Shown: positions 9,578-20,713, counted from the first letter of the stretch. The stretch: DNA of 64,000 nt from Vibrio quintilis (GCF_024529975.1 NZ_AP024897.1:868001-932000); one strand, 5' to 3'. Notes: generated by a model from the sequence alone, not told the origin. Made by a program: numbers and translations.

Positions 9578-10381
9578 ATGAATGGATTGAATATTGAGTT
9601 TATCGCTGAACTGATGCTACTGGGTAGCATTGTTGGTGTTCTGGCTGGTTTGCTTGGAATCGGAGGAGGGTTGATAGTTGTTCCTGCTTTGCTTTATTTA
9701 CTACCTCATGCCGGGATTCCAGACGGTTTGGCTATGCAAATAGCCTTGGCTACTTCCCTTTCTACGATTATTCTTACCTCCGGTTCTTCAGCGCTGAATC
9801 ACCTCAGATTTGGTAATATTGATATTTTTGCAATTAAATGGCTGGTGCCGGGCGTCGTATGTGGTGGATTTATTGGAGCAACGCTGGCTGAAATGATACC
9901 AGCTGAGTATCTCCCAAAAGTATTTGGGATCATTGTATTGATATTGTCTGTACAGATGTTTCGTTCCATCCGGATTCAAACTTTTAAACCGATGCCGGGA
10001 CCCGTGATGACTTCTTTGAGCGGTATTCTGATTGGGGTGATTGCAAGCCTTGCCGGAATTGGTGGCGGAGCATTGTCAGTCCCTTTCTTAAACCGCCATG
10101 GTGTTGAAATGCGTAAATCGGTCGGTTCATCATCCGTGTGTGGTTGTATTATTGCTGTTTCCGGAATGCTTGGTTTCATCCTGCACGGTGTGACTGTAAG
10201 CGACCTGCCTCCGTATAGTCTGGGTTATGTTTATTTGCCTGCACTATTATTTATCTCATGTACATCGATAATTTTGACAAAATTTGGGGCGAAGCTGGCG
10301 ACAGAACTGCCAACTCCTATCCTGAAAAAAATATTTTCTGTTTTTTTAATGTTTGTATCTGTTCATATGCTAACGCGTTAA
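9578..10381 (+). CDS. TSUP (TauE/SafE) family membrane permease
   Basis: A polytopic inner-membrane protein of 267 residues with about eight hydrophobic segments. The family hallmark occurs twice, as the repeated half: GLLGIGGGLIVVP near the N-terminus and SLAGIGGGALSVPFL near the middle. TSUP proteins export or import sulfur-containing anions such as sulfite or sulfoacetate; the substrate here is unknown. The reading frame extends into ptsP, so the start is uncertain. The ATG at 9578 (MNGLNIEFIAEL) is chosen, but a TTG nine bases later has the better ribosome spacing. Confidence 0.85.
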   Translation: MNGLNIEFIAELMLLGSIVGVLAGLLGIGGGLIVVPALLYLLPHAGIPDGLAMQIALATSLSTIILTSGSSALNHLRFGNIDIFAIKWLVPGVVCGGFIGATLAEMIPAEYLPKVFGIIVLILSVQMFRSIRIQTFKPMPGPVMTSLSGILIGVIASLAGIGGGALSVPFLNRHGVEMRKSVGSSSVCGCIIAVSGMLGFILHGVTVSDLPPYSLGYVYLPALLFISCTSIILTKFGAKLATELPTPILKKIFSVFLMFVSVHMLTR

Positions 10382-10418
10382 ATATGGCTGTTATTTAAAT
10401 CAAAAAGAGTAATGACTT

Positions 10419-11222
10419 ATGTCTCACGGGTTTCTTCAGTTTCCTAATATTGATCCAGTGCTATTTTCGATCGGGCCTTTGTCTGTTCGATGGTATGGCC
10501 TCATGTATTTGTTTGGTTTTTTGTTTGCGACCTGGTTAGCCAACAGAAGAGCAGCAAGACCTGATAGTGGCTGGACAAAGGAGCAGGTGTCCGATTTGTT
10601 ATTTGCCGGGTTTATCGGGGTTATCGTTGGCGGGCGTCTTGGATACGTGATTTTTTATGGTTTTGATTTCTGGCTTCAGGATCCGCTTTATCTGTTTAAA
10701 GTGTGGACTGGCGGCATGTCTTTTCACGGCGGATTATTAGGTGTGATGACTGCCATGTTCTGGTATGCGAGAAGGAACAATCGCCGGTTTTTTGCTGTGG
10801 CTGATTTTATTGCACCTCTGGTTCCATTTGGTCTGGCTTTAGGCCGTCTTGGAAACTTTATGAATGGTGAATTATGGGGGCGTACAACGGATGTTCCGTG
10901 GGCAATGATTTTTCCTGGTGCAGGGCCTGTGCCACGTCATCCTTCACAGATTTATGAGTTTCTGCTGGAAGGGGTGGTGCTCTTTATTATTCTTAATGTA
11001 TTTATTCGTAAAAAAAGACCGGTTGGTTCTGTTGCAGGTCTCTTTTTGATAGGCTATGCCCTGGTGCGGATTTTTGTTGAACATTTCAGAGAACCGGATG
11101 CACAACTGGGTCTGTTTATCGGTGGTATTTCGATGGGGCAAATTCTGTCATTACCTATGCTTTTGGGCGGAATATTGCTGATGATCTGGGCATATAAGTC
11201 TAACCGACAGTCAATTCAATAA
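10419..11222 (+). CDS. lgt: Prolipoprotein diacylglyceryl transferase
   Basis: An inner-membrane enzyme that moves diacylglycerol from phosphatidylglycerol to the lipobox cysteine of prolipoproteins, the first step before LspA, which is also in this window. It has 267 residues and about seven membrane segments. The Lgt signature is clear: [19 protein letters not shown], and [18 protein letters not shown], followed by HPSQIYE. The thyA start lies 19 bases after its stop, as in E. coli lgt-thyA. Confidence 0.97.
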   Translation: MSHGFLQFPNIDPVLFSIGPLSVRWYGLMYLFGFLFATWLANRRAARPDSGWTKEQVSDLLFAGFIGVIVGGRLGYVIFYGFDFWLQDPLYLFKVWTGGMSFHGGLLGVMTAMFWYARRNNRRFFAVADFIAPLVPFGLALGRLGNFMNGELWGRTTDVPWAMIFPGAGPVPRHPSQIYEFLLEGVVLFIILNVFIRKKRPVGSVAGLFLIGYALVRIFVEHFREPDAQLGLFIGGISMGQILSLPMLLGGILLMIWAYKSNRQSIQ

Positions 11223-11241
11223 GCTTATCGGGGTTAAAAAT

Positions 11242-12093
11242 TTGAAGCAGTATCTTGAACTTTGTCAACGAATTATTGATGAAGGTGTTTGGGTTGAAAA
11301 TGAAAGAACGGGTAAACGTTGTTTAACCGTTATTAATGCTGATTTGACATATGATGCATCAGCCCGGGAATTTCCGTTAGTGACTACCCGTAAGAGTTTT
11401 TGGAAAGCTGCTGTTGCCGAGCTGTTAGGCTATATCAGGGGTTACGATAACGCTGCTGATTTTCGCCGTTTAGGAACGAAAACATGGGATGCAAATGCAA
11501 ATCAAAACGAAGCATGGCTAAACAACCCTTATCGTCGTGGTGAAGATGATATGGGACGCGTCTATGGTGTTCAGGGAAGGGCTTGGGCAAAACCCGATGG
11601 CGGACATATTGATCAACTGAAAAAAATTGTTGATGATCTAACCAGGGGAACAGATGATAGGGGAGAAATCCTGAATTTCTATAACCCGGGTGAGTTTCAT
11701 ATGGGGTGCCTGAGGCCTTGTATGTACAGCCATCATTTTTCGTTGCTGGGGGATACCCTGTTCCTCAACAGCACGCAACGTTCATGTGATGTTCCCCTCG
11801 GATTGAACTTTAATATGGTTCAGGTTTATGTATTTCTGGTGTTAATGGCTCAAATTACCGGGAAGAAGCCAGGAATGGCATACCATAAGATTGTGAATGC
11901 CCATATTTACGAAGATCAACTTGAGTTGATGCGTGATGTTCAGTTACCAAGGCAGCCTTTTCCATCTCCTCGTCTGACGATTAATCCGGATATTCGTTCT
12001 CTTGAGGATCTTGAAACCTGGGTCACCCTGGATGATTTTCAGGTTGATGGTTACCAATGCCATGAACCGATTCAGTATCCTTTTTCAGTCTGA
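11242..12093 (+). CDS. thyA: Thymidylate synthase
   Basis: Methylates dUMP to dTMP using methylenetetrahydrofolate. It has 283 residues, longer than the 264 of E. coli but usual for Vibrio. The catalytic Cys160 lies in [11 protein letters not shown], and the dUMP-binding stretch [13 protein letters not shown] follows. The start codon is TTG at 11242 ([10 protein letters not shown]), preceded by GGGGTT; no ATG would give the conserved N-terminus. It is transcribed with lgt. Confidence 0.96.
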   Translation: MKQYLELCQRIIDEGVWVENERTGKRCLTVINADLTYDASAREFPLVTTRKSFWKAAVAELLGYIRGYDNAADFRRLGTKTWDANANQNEAWLNNPYRRGEDDMGRVYGVQGRAWAKPDGGHIDQLKKIVDDLTRGTDDRGEILNFYNPGEFHMGCLRPCMYSHHFSLLGDTLFLNSTQRSCDVPLGLNFNMVQVYVFLVLMAQITGKKPGMAYHKIVNAHIYEDQLELMRDVQLPRQPFPSPRLTINPDIRSLEDLETWVTLDDFQVDGYQCHEPIQYPFSV

Positions 12094-12110
12094 GGTTGGG
12101 TTATTCATCG

Positions 12111-12130
12111 TATTGTTGTGAGCAACAATA
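12111..12130. promoter_or_regulatory. Short inverted repeat between thyA and hlyU
   Basis: TATTGTTG and CAACAATA flank a four-base loop, 34 bases before the hlyU start. It could be a HlyU operator or a weak hairpin ending thyA; no T run follows. Confidence 0.35.
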
Positions 12131-12163
12131 TCGGTAGGATTATGAAAAAAGAGGTCTTTTATT

Positions 12164-12457
12164 TTGAATCTTAAAGCATTAGAAGAAAATTCAGCAAAAG
12201 CTGTCGTCTTGTTAAAAGCGATGGCAAATGAAAGACGACTTCAGATATTGTGTTTATTACTTGATCAGGAGCTATCGGTTGGAGAATTAAGCGAGAAGCT
12301 GTCCCTGAGTCAATCTGCTTTGTCCCAGCATTTAGCCTGGCTGAGGAGAGATGAACTGGTGACGACGCGAAAAGAAGCACAAACGGTTTACTATTCATTA
12401 AGTAGTGATAATGTGAAAGCTGTTATGGAAGTACTTCATCAGCTTTATTGTGCTTAG
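12164..12457 (+). CDS. hlyU: HlyU, ArsR-type winged-helix regulator
   Basis: A 97-residue DNA-binding protein of the ArsR/SmtB fold. HlyU activates haemolysin and RTX toxin genes in Vibrio, partly by displacing H-NS. The sequence follows V. cholerae HlyU closely (AKAVVLLKAMANERRLQILC, then LSQSALSQHLAWLRRD, then TRKEAQTVYY). The metal-binding ELCVCD motif of metal-sensing ArsR proteins is absent. The start is a TTG at 12164 with AGAGGT upstream. A 10-codon frame (12142-12174, MKKEVFYFES) overlaps this start but has poorly spaced ribosome signals. Confidence 0.92.
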   Translation: MNLKALEENSAKAVVLLKAMANERRLQILCLLLDQELSVGELSEKLSLSQSALSQHLAWLRRDELVTTRKEAQTVYYSLSSDNVKAVMEVLHQLYCA

Positions 12458-12483
12458 ATATCACTGACTGAACGTCACAAATA

Positions 12484-12511
12484 AAAAAACCGACTAAAAG
12501 TCGGTTTTTTT
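12484..12511. terminator. Bidirectional terminator between hlyU and rpsT
   Basis: ACCGACT / AGTCGGT stem with a three-base loop, flanked by A and T runs on both sides. It can end both converging transcripts. Confidence 0.93.
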
Positions 12512-12543
12512 ATTTTCTTGATAAATCAAAACAAATTAAAAAA

Positions 12544-12804
12544 TTAAAGTGCTTTGATTGCTGCTGCGAAACGAGACTTATGACGAGCTGCTTTATTCTT
12601 GTGAATAAGGCCTTTAGTCGCCATACGATCTAAAATCGGTGTTACTGCTGCAAATGCAGCTGTAGCAGCTTCTTTGTCGCCAGCTTCAATAGCTGCAACA
12701 GTTTTTTTCATGTAAGTGCGCATCATTGAACGACGACTAGCATTATGCTGACGACGTTTCTCGGCCTGGATAGCGCGCTTCTTAGCAGATTTACTATTTG
12801 CCAA
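12544..12804 (-). CDS. rpsT: 30S ribosomal protein S20
   Basis: An 86-residue, lysine/arginine/alanine-rich protein of the small ribosomal subunit that binds the 5' region and helix 44 of 16S rRNA. The sequence [18 protein letters not shown], with [16 protein letters not shown] near the C-terminus, is diagnostic. It is divergent from murJ, as in many gammaproteobacteria. Its long leader (12805 to about 12960) fits the autoregulated translation known for rpsT. Confidence 0.98.
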   Translation of the reverse strand: MANSKSAKKRAIQAEKRRQHNASRRSMMRTYMKKTVAAIEAGDKEAATAAFAAVTPILDRMATKGLIHKNKAARHKSRFAAAIKAL

Positions 12805-13065
12805 GGGTCTACTCCCAAAAACTTTAATTCGGTGACATTTTAAGGGCCGGAACTATCCCTTATTTATCAATAAATGTCAAATGATTTGTGCAAAAACCAA
12901 TCTCAGCCAAACATTTTTTTGGTATACAACGGTCTTCACGGTTAAGATGGCGTGGATTCTAACAGTATTCTTTTAGCAATACCAGCTTGAGGTCACTCTG
13001 GTTTATTCTTTCAGGCCATGCTTAAAGTTTACCTTTATTTTTTGCCAGGCTTTATCGAGGTTGTA

Positions 13066-14622
13066 GTGAGTAAACGTCTTCTCAAATCAGGTCTTATTGT
13101 CAGTGTGATGACATTGGTATCCCGTGTTCTTGGATTAGTCCGGGATATTGTTGTCGCAAATCTGATGGGAGCGGGTGTCAGCGCGGATGTGTTCTTTTTT
13201 GCTAACAGAATTCCCAATTTTTTAAGGCGTTTATTTGCTGAAGGGGCTTTCTCCCAGGCTTTTGTTCCGGTACTGACAGAGTACCATGCCAGAGATGACA
13301 TGAACGAAACCCGGATGTTGATTGCCAGAGTTTCAGGTACTTTGGGTGTATTGGTCACGCTTGTGACTTTTGCGGGTATTATCGGATCCGGGGTTGTGAC
13401 TGCTGTCTTTGGTGCCGGATGGTATCTCGACTGGTTAAATGATGGTCCGTCAGCAGGTAAGTTTGAGTTGGCAAGTTTGCTATTAAAAATTACTTTCCCC
13501 TATTTATGGTTTATTACATTTGTCGCTTTATCCGGAGCGATACTGAATACGTTAGGTAAGTTTGCTGTTTCATCATTTACTCCGGTGTTCTTAAACGTCA
13601 TGATTATTGGCGCAGCCCTATTTATATCTCCTCATTTACAACAACCAGAGATTGGTTTGGCGATCGGTGTGTTTTTAGGAGGACTGGTCCAGTTTTTATT
13701 CCAGATTCCTTTTTTAATTCAGGCAGGTGTTTTTGTGCGTCCCCGCTGGGGTTGGCATGATCCGGGTGTGATTAAAATCAGAACATTAATGATTCCGGCT
13801 TTGTTTGGGGTTTCGGTCAGCCAAATCAATCTTCTGTTCGATACGCTGATAGCCAGTTTTCTTCAGACCGGATCAATCAGCTGGTTATATTACTCAGATC
13901 GATTGCTGGAATTTCCTCTGGGGTTGTTTGGTATTGCAATTGCGACGGTTATTTTGCCGGCATTATCCCGAAATTATGTTGAAGAGCAGAGTGATGGTTT
14001 TGCCAGAACGATGGACTGGGGCGTTCGTATGGTTTGTCTGTTGGGTATTCCTGCAATGCTGGGATTGATTGTTTTATCAAAGCCCATGTTGATGGTTTTA
14101 TTCATGAGAGGGGCGTTTTCAGTATCTGATGTTGAGCATGCCTCTCTTTCTTTAATGGCGTATGCCTCCGGGCTGATCAGCTTCATGCTGATTAAAATAC
14201 TGGCACCGGGCTATTATTCCCGTCAGGACACAAAAACGCCGGTCAGATATGGCATTGTTGCGATGATATCTAATATGTTTTTTAATGCGATTTTTGCGTA
14301 TTTATTTGGTTATGTTGGTCTTGCAATGGCAACAGCTTTGTCTGCATTGATTAATATGGCCCTGCTATACAGAGGATTACATCTGGCTAATGTGTATAAG
14401 ATCCATACAGATACGATAGTTTTTGTAATGAAGCTCGTGGTATCCGGCGCCATTATGAGTGTCTGTTTGTATATGATGCTCAGTGAGATGACTCACTGGT
14501 TAATCTGGGGAATATGGGAGCGGGGGTTAAGACTTGCAGGATTGATTATCGCCGGTGCTTTGGTCTATCTGATTTCCGGGGGGATTCTCGGCATTCGCTT
14601 CAGGCATATCGTCCCCAGATAA
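13066..14622 (+). CDS. murJ: Lipid II flippase MurJ
   Basis: A multi-spanning inner-membrane protein of the MOP superfamily that flips lipid II for peptidoglycan synthesis. With the GTG start at 13066 (MSKRLLKSG) it has 518 residues and the usual N-terminus; the frame stays open 16 codons further, but GAGG lies just before this GTG. Diagnostic stretches are SRVLGLVRDIVVANLMG, NFLRRLFAEGAFSQAFVPV and GYYSRQDTKTPVR. About fourteen hydrophobic segments are visible. Confidence 0.96.
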   Translation: MSKRLLKSGLIVSVMTLVSRVLGLVRDIVVANLMGAGVSADVFFFANRIPNFLRRLFAEGAFSQAFVPVLTEYHARDDMNETRMLIARVSGTLGVLVTLVTFAGIIGSGVVTAVFGAGWYLDWLNDGPSAGKFELASLLLKITFPYLWFITFVALSGAILNTLGKFAVSSFTPVFLNVMIIGAALFISPHLQQPEIGLAIGVFLGGLVQFLFQIPFLIQAGVFVRPRWGWHDPGVIKIRTLMIPALFGVSVSQINLLFDTLIASFLQTGSISWLYYSDRLLEFPLGLFGIAIATVILPALSRNYVEEQSDGFARTMDWGVRMVCLLGIPAMLGLIVLSKPMLMVLFMRGAFSVSDVEHASLSLMAYASGLISFMLIKILAPGYYSRQDTKTPVRYGIVAMISNMFFNAIFAYLFGYVGLAMATALSALINMALLYRGLHLANVYKIHTDTIVFVMKLVVSGAIMSVCLYMMLSEMTHWLIWGIWERGLRLAGLIIAGALVYLISGGILGIRFRHIVPR

Positions 14623-14691
14623 TCAAATTTTTTGATATAAGCGGTGTCGCCCGGGTTCTTATCGTGTCACAGGGTGTCGATGATAAAAGCA

Positions 14692-14721
14692 GCGACAGAC
14701 AGATAATGATTAGTATATAAT
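14692..14721 (+). promoter_or_regulatory. Candidate promoter for ribF-ileS-lspA
   Basis: TATAAT at 14716-14721 with a poor -35 (GCGACA) 18 bases upstream, 55 bases before ribF. Confidence 0.4.
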
Positions 14722-14776
14722 TCTCCGGCTTCATTACCTTGAACAGACTGGACTGCATAGGTTTTAAACATTTTCC

Positions 14777-15712
14777 ATGGAATTGATCCGCGGTATCCAC
14801 AATTTGAAAACACAGCCTGATGGCTGTGTTTTAACTATTGGTAATTTTGATGGTGTCCATTTAGGTCATCAGCATGTGCTTCGCCTGGTTGTTGAGAAAG
14901 CTAAATCGCTGAAGATGTCTTCTGTTGTGATGACATTCGAACCTCAGCCTTTAGAAGTATTTGCAAAAGATAAGGCGCCGGCACGCTTAACACGCTTGAG
15001 AGACAAGTATGTTCAGTTGAGTAAGCTGGATATTGATCGCTTGCTGTGTATAAATTTTAGTGAACAATTTGCACAAATTGAGCCGGAGTCGTTTATTCAT
15101 GACTTGTTGGTTAAGCGTTTGGGTGTTAAGTTTCTGGTCATTGGTGATGACTTTTGTTTTGGCAAAGCCCGGCGTGGCAATTTTGATATGTTAAAGCAGG
15201 CCGGAAAGCAGTATGGCTTTGATGTTGTCAGTTCGAATAGCTTTTGTCTTGATTCCTTACGTGTCAGCAGTACTGCAATTCGCGATGCTTTGGCCCGTAA
15301 TGAACTTCCGGAAGCAAGTGAAATGCTGGGCAGGAACTATAGTATCAGTGGCCGTGTTTCTCATGGAAGAAAATTAGGTCGCACAATTGGCTTTCCAACG
15401 GCAAATATCCCGCTGAAACGTTGTGTTTCACCGGTGAGTGGTGTTTATGTTGTGCAGGTTGAAGGCGTTGCCGGAGAACCGGTTTCCGGAATTGCAAATA
15501 TCGGTCAGCGGCCAACGGTGAATGGTGTCAGACAACAGCTTGAAGTCCACTTATTTGACTTTCACGGTGATTTGTACGGCAAACAGCTGGAAGTGTCTCT
15601 TTTATATAAGATTCGTGACGAGTTTAAATTTGCTTCATTTGAAGCTTTAAAACAACAAATTGAATCAGATGCAGAAGCAGCAAGGGTGTGGTTGCTTCAA
15701 TGTGCAGATTAG
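14777..15712 (+). CDS. ribF: Riboflavin kinase / FAD synthetase
   Basis: A bifunctional cytoplasmic enzyme that makes FMN and then FAD. It has 311 residues. The N-terminal FMN adenylyltransferase domain shows TIGNFDGVHLGHQH, and the SSTAIRDAL stretch near 175 closes it. The C-terminal riboflavin kinase domain shows GRTIGFPTANIPL and GIANIGQRPT. Family length and order are normal. It heads the conserved ribF-ileS-lspA-fkpB-ispH cluster. Confidence 0.97.
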   Translation: MELIRGIHNLKTQPDGCVLTIGNFDGVHLGHQHVLRLVVEKAKSLKMSSVVMTFEPQPLEVFAKDKAPARLTRLRDKYVQLSKLDIDRLLCINFSEQFAQIEPESFIHDLLVKRLGVKFLVIGDDFCFGKARRGNFDMLKQAGKQYGFDVVSSNSFCLDSLRVSSTAIRDALARNELPEASEMLGRNYSISGRVSHGRKLGRTIGFPTANIPLKRCVSPVSGVYVVQVEGVAGEPVSGIANIGQRPTVNGVRQQLEVHLFDFHGDLYGKQLEVSLLYKIRDEFKFASFEALKQQIESDAEAARVWLLQCAD

Positions 15713-15772
15713 CCGGATCAGTCCGGTTAATGTCGTGTCTAACTTCGCCCAGAATAACGGAATTAAGAATCG

Positions 15773-18637
15773 ATGAGTGAATATAAAGATACCCTGAATT
15801 TACCTGAAACAGGGTTTCCAATGCGTGGTAATCTGGCTAAACGTGAGCCGGAAATGCTGAAACGTTGGTATGATGAAGATTTATACGGTGAAATCCGTAA
15901 AGCAAAAAAAGGCAAAAAATCTTTTGTACTACACGATGGTCCTCCATATGCTAATGGTGACATTCATATTGGTCACGCTCTGAATAAGATTCTTAAAGAC
16001 ATTATTATCAAGTCCAAAACGCTTGCTGGTTTTGACGCGCCTTATGTCCCTGGCTGGGATTGTCATGGATTACCCATTGAGCTCATGGTTGAAAAGAAAG
16101 TGGGTAAACCCGGGCAAAAAGTGACGGCAGCAGAATTCCGTGAAAAATGCCGTGAGTATGCTGCGGGTCAGGTTGAAGGTCAGAAAGAAAGCTTTAAGCG
16201 TCTTGGAATTTTGGGTGAATGGGATAAGCCTTATCGCACAATGGATTTTGCAACAGAAGCAAACATTATTCGTGCATTAGGTAAAATTGCCGATCAGGGC
16301 CATTTACTCAAAGGCTTTAAGCCGGTTCACTGGTGTACAGACTGTGGCTCTGCACTGGCAGAAGCTGAAGTTGAATATAAAGATAAAGTCTCTCCTTCAA
16401 TCGATGTCCGGTTCAAAGCTGCTGATGAAGCAGCTCTGCTGGCTAAATTTGCTCTGAATGAAGGGCATGAAGGTGAAGGTGATCTTTCAGTTGTTATCTG
16501 GACAACGACACCGTGGACTCTGCCTGCAAACCGGGCGGTTTGTTTACGCGATGATCTTGAGTATGTCCTGATTCAGATTGAAGCTGATTCAGCAACTGGC
16601 CGTGCAGCTGAGAGAGTTATTGTTGCATCTGAGCTGGCCAAAGATGTGATGGATCGGGCTGATATTGCTCATTTCCATAATCTTGGTTTTGCGAAAGGGG
16701 TGGATCTGGAGTTAAGTCGCTTCAGGCATCCTTTTTATGATTTTACTGTGCCGGCTATTCTTGGCGATCATGTGACGACTGATTCAGGGACCGGGGTTGT
16801 TCATACAGCACCAGGTCATGGTCAGGAAGACTTTGCTGTCGGGCAAAAATATGATCTTGAAGTTGCAAATCCTGTGGGCTCAAATGGTGTATTTCTTCCG
16901 GATACCGAGTTATTTGCAGGGCAACACGTCTTCAAAGCAAATGATGCGGTGATTGCTGTACTGGAAGAACAAGGTGCGCTTTTACACCATCATGCATATG
17001 AGCACAGCTATCCACATTGCTGGCGTCATAAAACCCCAATTATTTTCAGAGCAACGCCACAGTGGTTTGTTTCAATGGATCAGTCTGGTTTGCGGAATAA
17101 AGCATTAGGTGCGATTCAGGATGTTCAGTGGATTCCTGACTGGGGGCAAAACCGTATTGAAGCTATGATCGAAGGCCGCCCTGAATGGTGTATTTCAAGA
17201 CAGCGTACCTGGGGAACACCAATTGCATTATTTGTTCATAAAGAAACAGCTGAGTTGCACCCTGATACACCGGCGTTGATTGAAAAAGTGGCCTTGTTGG
17301 TTGAAGAAAAAGGAATTCAGGCCTGGTGGGATTTGGATCCTGCGACTTTGTTGAACCCTGAAGATTCTGAGCAGTATGAGAAAGTTTTAGATACGCTGGA
17401 TGTTTGGTTTGATTCCGGCGTCACACATTATGCTGTTGTTGATAGCCGTGAAGAATTTAATGGTCAGCCTGCAGATATGTATCTTGAAGGTTCGGATCAA
17501 CACCGTGGCTGGTTTCAGTCGTCTTTGATTTCATCCATTGCAATGAAGGACAAAGCACCATACAAACAGGTTTTAACTCATGGTTTTACCGTTGACGGAC
17601 AAGGACGGAAAATGTCCAAGTCGATTGGTAATACGGTTGCTCCTAAAGATGTGGTGAACAAACTCGGTGCTGATATTTTACGCCTTTGGGTTGCTTCTAC
17701 CGACTATACCGGTGAAGTCGCTGTCTCTGATGAGATTCTGAAGCGTAGCGCTGATGCGTACCGGAGAATCCGTAACACAGCACGTTTCCTGTTGTCGAAC
17801 CTGAATGGTTTTAACCCTGAAACGGATCTTGTTCCGGTACAGGATATGATTGCATTAGACAAATGGGCTGTGGGTCAGGCTTTAGCTGCTCAGGAAGAGA
17901 TCATTAAAGCATATGATACGTATAACACACATGCGGTGATTCAACGGTTAATGCATTTCTGCTCGATTGAAATGGGTTCTTTTTATCTGGATGTGATTAA
18001 GGATCGTCAATATACGGCGAAGCGTGGCGGTCACGCTCAGCGTAGTTGCCAAACAGCTCTGTTTTATATTGCCGAAGCGCTGGTTCGCTGGATGGCGCCT
18101 GTGATGTCATTTACAGCCGATGAAATTTGGTCTGAGATGCCGGCGAAACAGGCGAATGGTGAATCACGGGATAAGTTTGTTTTTACCACTGAATGGTATG
18201 ACGGACTGGTCGGCTTAGAAGATGGCGATGCATTTGATAATGCATTCTGGACAGACATTCAGCATGTACGTGGTGCTGTGAATAAATTACTGGAATCTGC
18301 CCGTAACGAAAAAACTATCGGTGGATCTCTTCAGGCTGAAGTGGTTCTGTTCGCTGATGATAAGCTGGCTGAAAAACTAAACCAGCTGGAAGACGAACTT
18401 CGTTTTGTTCTGCTCACGTCAAAAGCGACAGTCAAACCATTGGCGGAAAAGAGCCCGGGCGCACATGAAACTGAAGTGGAAGGTTTATTTGTTGAAGTGA
18501 TGGCAACCGGGTACGAAAAATGTGAACGTTGCTGGCATCACACTGCGGATGTAGGTTCGGTTGAGGGACATGAGCATATTTGCGGGCGCTGCGTATCGAA
18601 TGTGGATGGCGATGGCGAAATCCGCAAATTCGCATAA
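15773..18637 (+). CDS. ileS: Isoleucyl-tRNA synthetase
   Basis: A class I synthetase charging tRNA-Ile, with editing of misactivated valine. It has 954 residues. The HIGH motif is at 65-68 and KMSKS at about 613-617. The editing domain carries [12 protein letters not shown] and the later [14 protein letters not shown]-terminal zinc site is visible (CERCW, then CGRCV). lspA follows after a 14-base gap. Confidence 0.98.
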   Translation: MSEYKDTLNLPETGFPMRGNLAKREPEMLKRWYDEDLYGEIRKAKKGKKSFVLHDGPPYANGDIHIGHALNKILKDIIIKSKTLAGFDAPYVPGWDCHGLPIELMVEKKVGKPGQKVTAAEFREKCREYAAGQVEGQKESFKRLGILGEWDKPYRTMDFATEANIIRALGKIADQGHLLKGFKPVHWCTDCGSALAEAEVEYKDKVSPSIDVRFKAADEAALLAKFALNEGHEGEGDLSVVIWTTTPWTLPANRAVCLRDDLEYVLIQIEADSATGRAAERVIVASELAKDVMDRADIAHFHNLGFAKGVDLELSRFRHPFYDFTVPAILGDHVTTDSGTGVVHTAPGHGQEDFAVGQKYDLEVANPVGSNGVFLPDTELFAGQHVFKANDAVIAVLEEQGALLHHHAYEHSYPHCWRHKTPIIFRATPQWFVSMDQSGLRNKALGAIQDVQWIPDWGQNRIEAMIEGRPEWCISRQRTWGTPIALFVHKETAELHPDTPALIEKVALLVEEKGIQAWWDLDPATLLNPEDSEQYEKVLDTLDVWFDSGVTHYAVVDSREEFNGQPADMYLEGSDQHRGWFQSSLISSIAMKDKAPYKQVLTHGFTVDGQGRKMSKSIGNTVAPKDVVNKLGADILRLWVASTDYTGEVAVSDEILKRSADAYRRIRNTARFLLSNLNGFNPETDLVPVQDMIALDKWAVGQALAAQEEIIKAYDTYNTHAVIQRLMHFCSIEMGSFYLDVIKDRQYTAKRGGHAQRSCQTALFYIAEALVRWMAPVMSFTADEIWSEMPAKQANGESRDKFVFTTEWYDGLVGLEDGDAFDNAFWTDIQHVRGAVNKLLESARNEKTIGGSLQAEVVLFADDKLAEKLNQLEDELRFVLLTSKATVKPLAEKSPGAHETEVEGLFVEVMATGYEKCERCWHHTADVGSVEGHEHICGRCVSNVDGDGEIRKFA

Positions 18638-18651
18638 ACTGGCGGACTAAC

Positions 18652-19140
18652 ATGACTGAACTGACATTGAAAAATTCGGGGCTTCGCTGGCTATGGCTGG
18701 CAGCCTTGGTTTTTGTACTGGATATTTCTGTGAAATATTTAGTGATGAATCATGTGGGCTATGGGTTTGCACACCGGATTGAGGTGCTGCCGTTTTTTAA
18801 CCTGCTCTATGTTCATAACCATGGTGCAGCTTTTAATTTTTTGAGTGAACAATCAGGCTGGCAACGATGGCTCTTTTCCGGAATTGCCTTTGGTGTCGTG
18901 TTCATTCTGCTTTTCTGGATGAGAAAGCAAGCTGCTGCAGAAAAATGGAGTAATGTTGCTTACGCGATGATTATCGGCGGCGCTGTCGGAAATGTATTTG
19001 ATCGGATTGTTCATGGATATGTTGTCGATTATCTTGATTTTTATTGGAAAAATTATCACTGGCCCGCATTTAATTTAGCGGATAGTTCCATTTGTATCGG
19101 AGCTGCCATGCTTATTTTTGATGGTTTTCGTAAAAAATAG
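18652..19140 (+). CDS. lspA: Lipoprotein signal peptidase
   Basis: An inner-membrane aspartic protease that removes the signal peptide of prolipoproteins after Lgt. The ATG at 18652 ([16 protein letters not shown]) gives 162 residues; the frame extends upstream inside ileS but without signals. Four membrane segments are visible. The catalytic aspartates lie in [17 protein letters not shown] and [11 protein letters not shown]. Confidence 0.96.
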   Translation: MTELTLKNSGLRWLWLAALVFVLDISVKYLVMNHVGYGFAHRIEVLPFFNLLYVHNHGAAFNFLSEQSGWQRWLFSGIAFGVVFILLFWMRKQAAAEKWSNVAYAMIIGGAVGNVFDRIVHGYVVDYLDFYWKNYHWPAFNLADSSICIGAAMLIFDGFRKK

Positions 19141-19199
19141 AGCGATGACGACTCTGTTCAGATAATTCTGAATGAGTTCTGATATTGTTCAATAACCTT

Positions 19200-19233
19200 A
19201 AGCGCTGTCTGTTGATTCGGAGAGCGCTTTTTG
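19200..19233 (+). terminator. Possible terminator between lspA and fkpB
   Basis: AAGCGCT and AGCGCTT arms enclose a 16-base loop and are followed by TTTTG. The loop is large, so it may be a partial terminator or attenuator inside the cluster. Confidence 0.5.
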
Positions 19234-19274
19234 TCATAAAGGGATCCACTTTTCCCTGAGAGGAAGCAAAAGTC

Positions 19275-19709
19275 ATGACTATAAAAACAATACAAAAAGA
19301 TAGTGCTGTTGCTCTGCACTTTACAATAAAACTGGAAGATGGCTCTGTGGCTGATAGTACATATCAGATGAATAAACCCGCCCGGTTGGTCATTGGTGAT
19401 GGGAGTCTGAGCGATAATTTCGAGAAATGTCTGTTTGGGTTGAAAGCAGGGGAGAAAAAATCGATTGCACTTGAAGCTCAGGATGCATTCGGATTGCCTA
19501 ATCCGGACAATATTCATCATATGGACAGAGCCCGTTTTGCGGGTCAGGAGCTGGAGACAGGTATTATAATGGCATTCAGCGGACCTGACGGGATGGAAAT
19601 TCCCGGTATTATTTCTGAAATTAACGGGGAGTCTGTCACTGTTGATTTCAATCATCCGCTATCAGGGCAAAATGTTGTTTTTGATGTTGAGATTTTATCG
19701 GTTGATTAA
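19275..19709 (+). CDS. fkpB: FKBP-type peptidyl-prolyl isomerase (SlpA/FkpB)
   Basis: A 144-residue cytoplasmic prolyl isomerase with chaperone activity. It shows the FKBP core with an inserted flap domain, as in SlpA: VALHFTIKLEDGSVAD at the start, GDGSLSDNFEKCLFGLKAGEKK, and the C-terminal VDFNHPLSGQ, which is the SlpA/SlyD signature. It lies between lspA and ispH as in E. coli. Confidence 0.95.
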   Translation: MTIKTIQKDSAVALHFTIKLEDGSVADSTYQMNKPARLVIGDGSLSDNFEKCLFGLKAGEKKSIALEAQDAFGLPNPDNIHHMDRARFAGQELETGIIMAFSGPDGMEIPGIISEINGESVTVDFNHPLSGQNVVFDVEILSVD

Positions 19710-19757
19710 ACTTATATTACTGATGCCTGTCAGTAAAATTACTCTGTGAGCTGTAAC

Positions 19758-20708
19758 ATGAAAATATTATTAGCAAACCCCCGTGGTTTTTGTGCTGGTG
19801 TCGATCGGGCCATTAGTATTGTTGAGCGTGCTTTGTCGCTATATCAGCCACCGATTTATGTGCGTCATGAGGTTGTCCACAATCGTTTTGTGGTGGAAGA
19901 TCTGAAACGGAGAGGGGCTGTTTTTGTCGAAGAGCTCCATGAAGTTCCTGATAATAATATTGTTATCTTTTCTGCTCATGGGGTTTCTCAGGCTGTAAGA
20001 AATGAAGCAAAAAACCGGGATTTAACTGTCTTTGATGCTACCTGCCCTTTAGTTACTAAGGTTCATATGGAAGTGGCCCGCGCCAGCCGGAAGAGCATGG
20101 AGGTGGTATTAATCGGACATGCCGGGCACCCGGAAGTTGAAGGCACGATGGGGCAATATTCGAGCGGGAGTGGTGGCATGTATCTGGTTGAAAATGCCGC
20201 GGATGTCGAGAAGCTGAAAGCGGTCGTAAAACAGCCGGATAATCTTCATTATGTCAGCCAGACCACATTGTCTGTGGATGAAACGGCAGGTGTGATTGAT
20301 AAGCTCAGAGAAGTCTTTCCTGATATTCAGGGACCAAGAAAAGATGATATTTGTTATGCCACACAAAACCGGCAGGATGCTGTGAGGATGCTGTCTCAGC
20401 AGGTTGATATCATGATCGTTGTCGGATCCCGTAACTCTTCTAATTCAACACGTTTAAAAGAACTGGCTGAAAAGCTGGGAACGAAAGGGTATTTAACTGA
20501 TCGTCCGGAAGATATTGAGGCTTCCTGGTTTCAGGATATTGAGACCATTGGTGTAACCGCCGGGGCTTCTGCGCCTGAAGAGCTGGTGAATCAAATTTTA
20601 GAGCGGATTCAGTCTTTGGGGGCGACTTCGGTTGAAGAAATATCCGGGCGGGAAGAAAATATGTTTTTTGAAGTCCCCAAAGAACTACAGATTAAGCAGA
20701 TTATATAA
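19758..20708 (+). CDS. ispH: 4-hydroxy-3-methylbut-2-enyl diphosphate reductase
   Basis: The last enzyme of the MEP isoprenoid pathway, an iron-sulfur protein producing IPP and DMAPP. The ATG at 19758 ([19 protein letters not shown]) gives 316 residues and the normal N-terminus, although a GTG at 19746 is also in frame. The three cluster-binding cysteines are visible: Cys12 in GFCAGV, one in FDATCPLV and one in [11 protein letters not shown] strong terminator follows. Confidence 0.97.
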   Translation: MKILLANPRGFCAGVDRAISIVERALSLYQPPIYVRHEVVHNRFVVEDLKRRGAVFVEELHEVPDNNIVIFSAHGVSQAVRNEAKNRDLTVFDATCPLVTKVHMEVARASRKSMEVVLIGHAGHPEVEGTMGQYSSGSGGMYLVENAADVEKLKAVVKQPDNLHYVSQTTLSVDETAGVIDKLREVFPDIQGPRKDDICYATQNRQDAVRMLSQQVDIMIVVGSRNSSNSTRLKELAEKLGTKGYLTDRPEDIEASWFQDIETIGVTAGASAPEELVNQILERIQSLGATSVEEISGREENMFFEVPKELQIKQII

Positions 20709-20713
20709 ATATG

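Noticed and set aside
12142..12174. 10-codon leader frame before hlyU
   Set aside because: Ribosome site lies too close to its ATG and the peptide has no regulatory codon pattern.
13018..13065. Longer N-terminus for murJ starting at the first ATG
   Set aside because: The GTG at 13066 has a GAGG ribosome site and gives the conserved N-terminus; the extra residues are not family-like.
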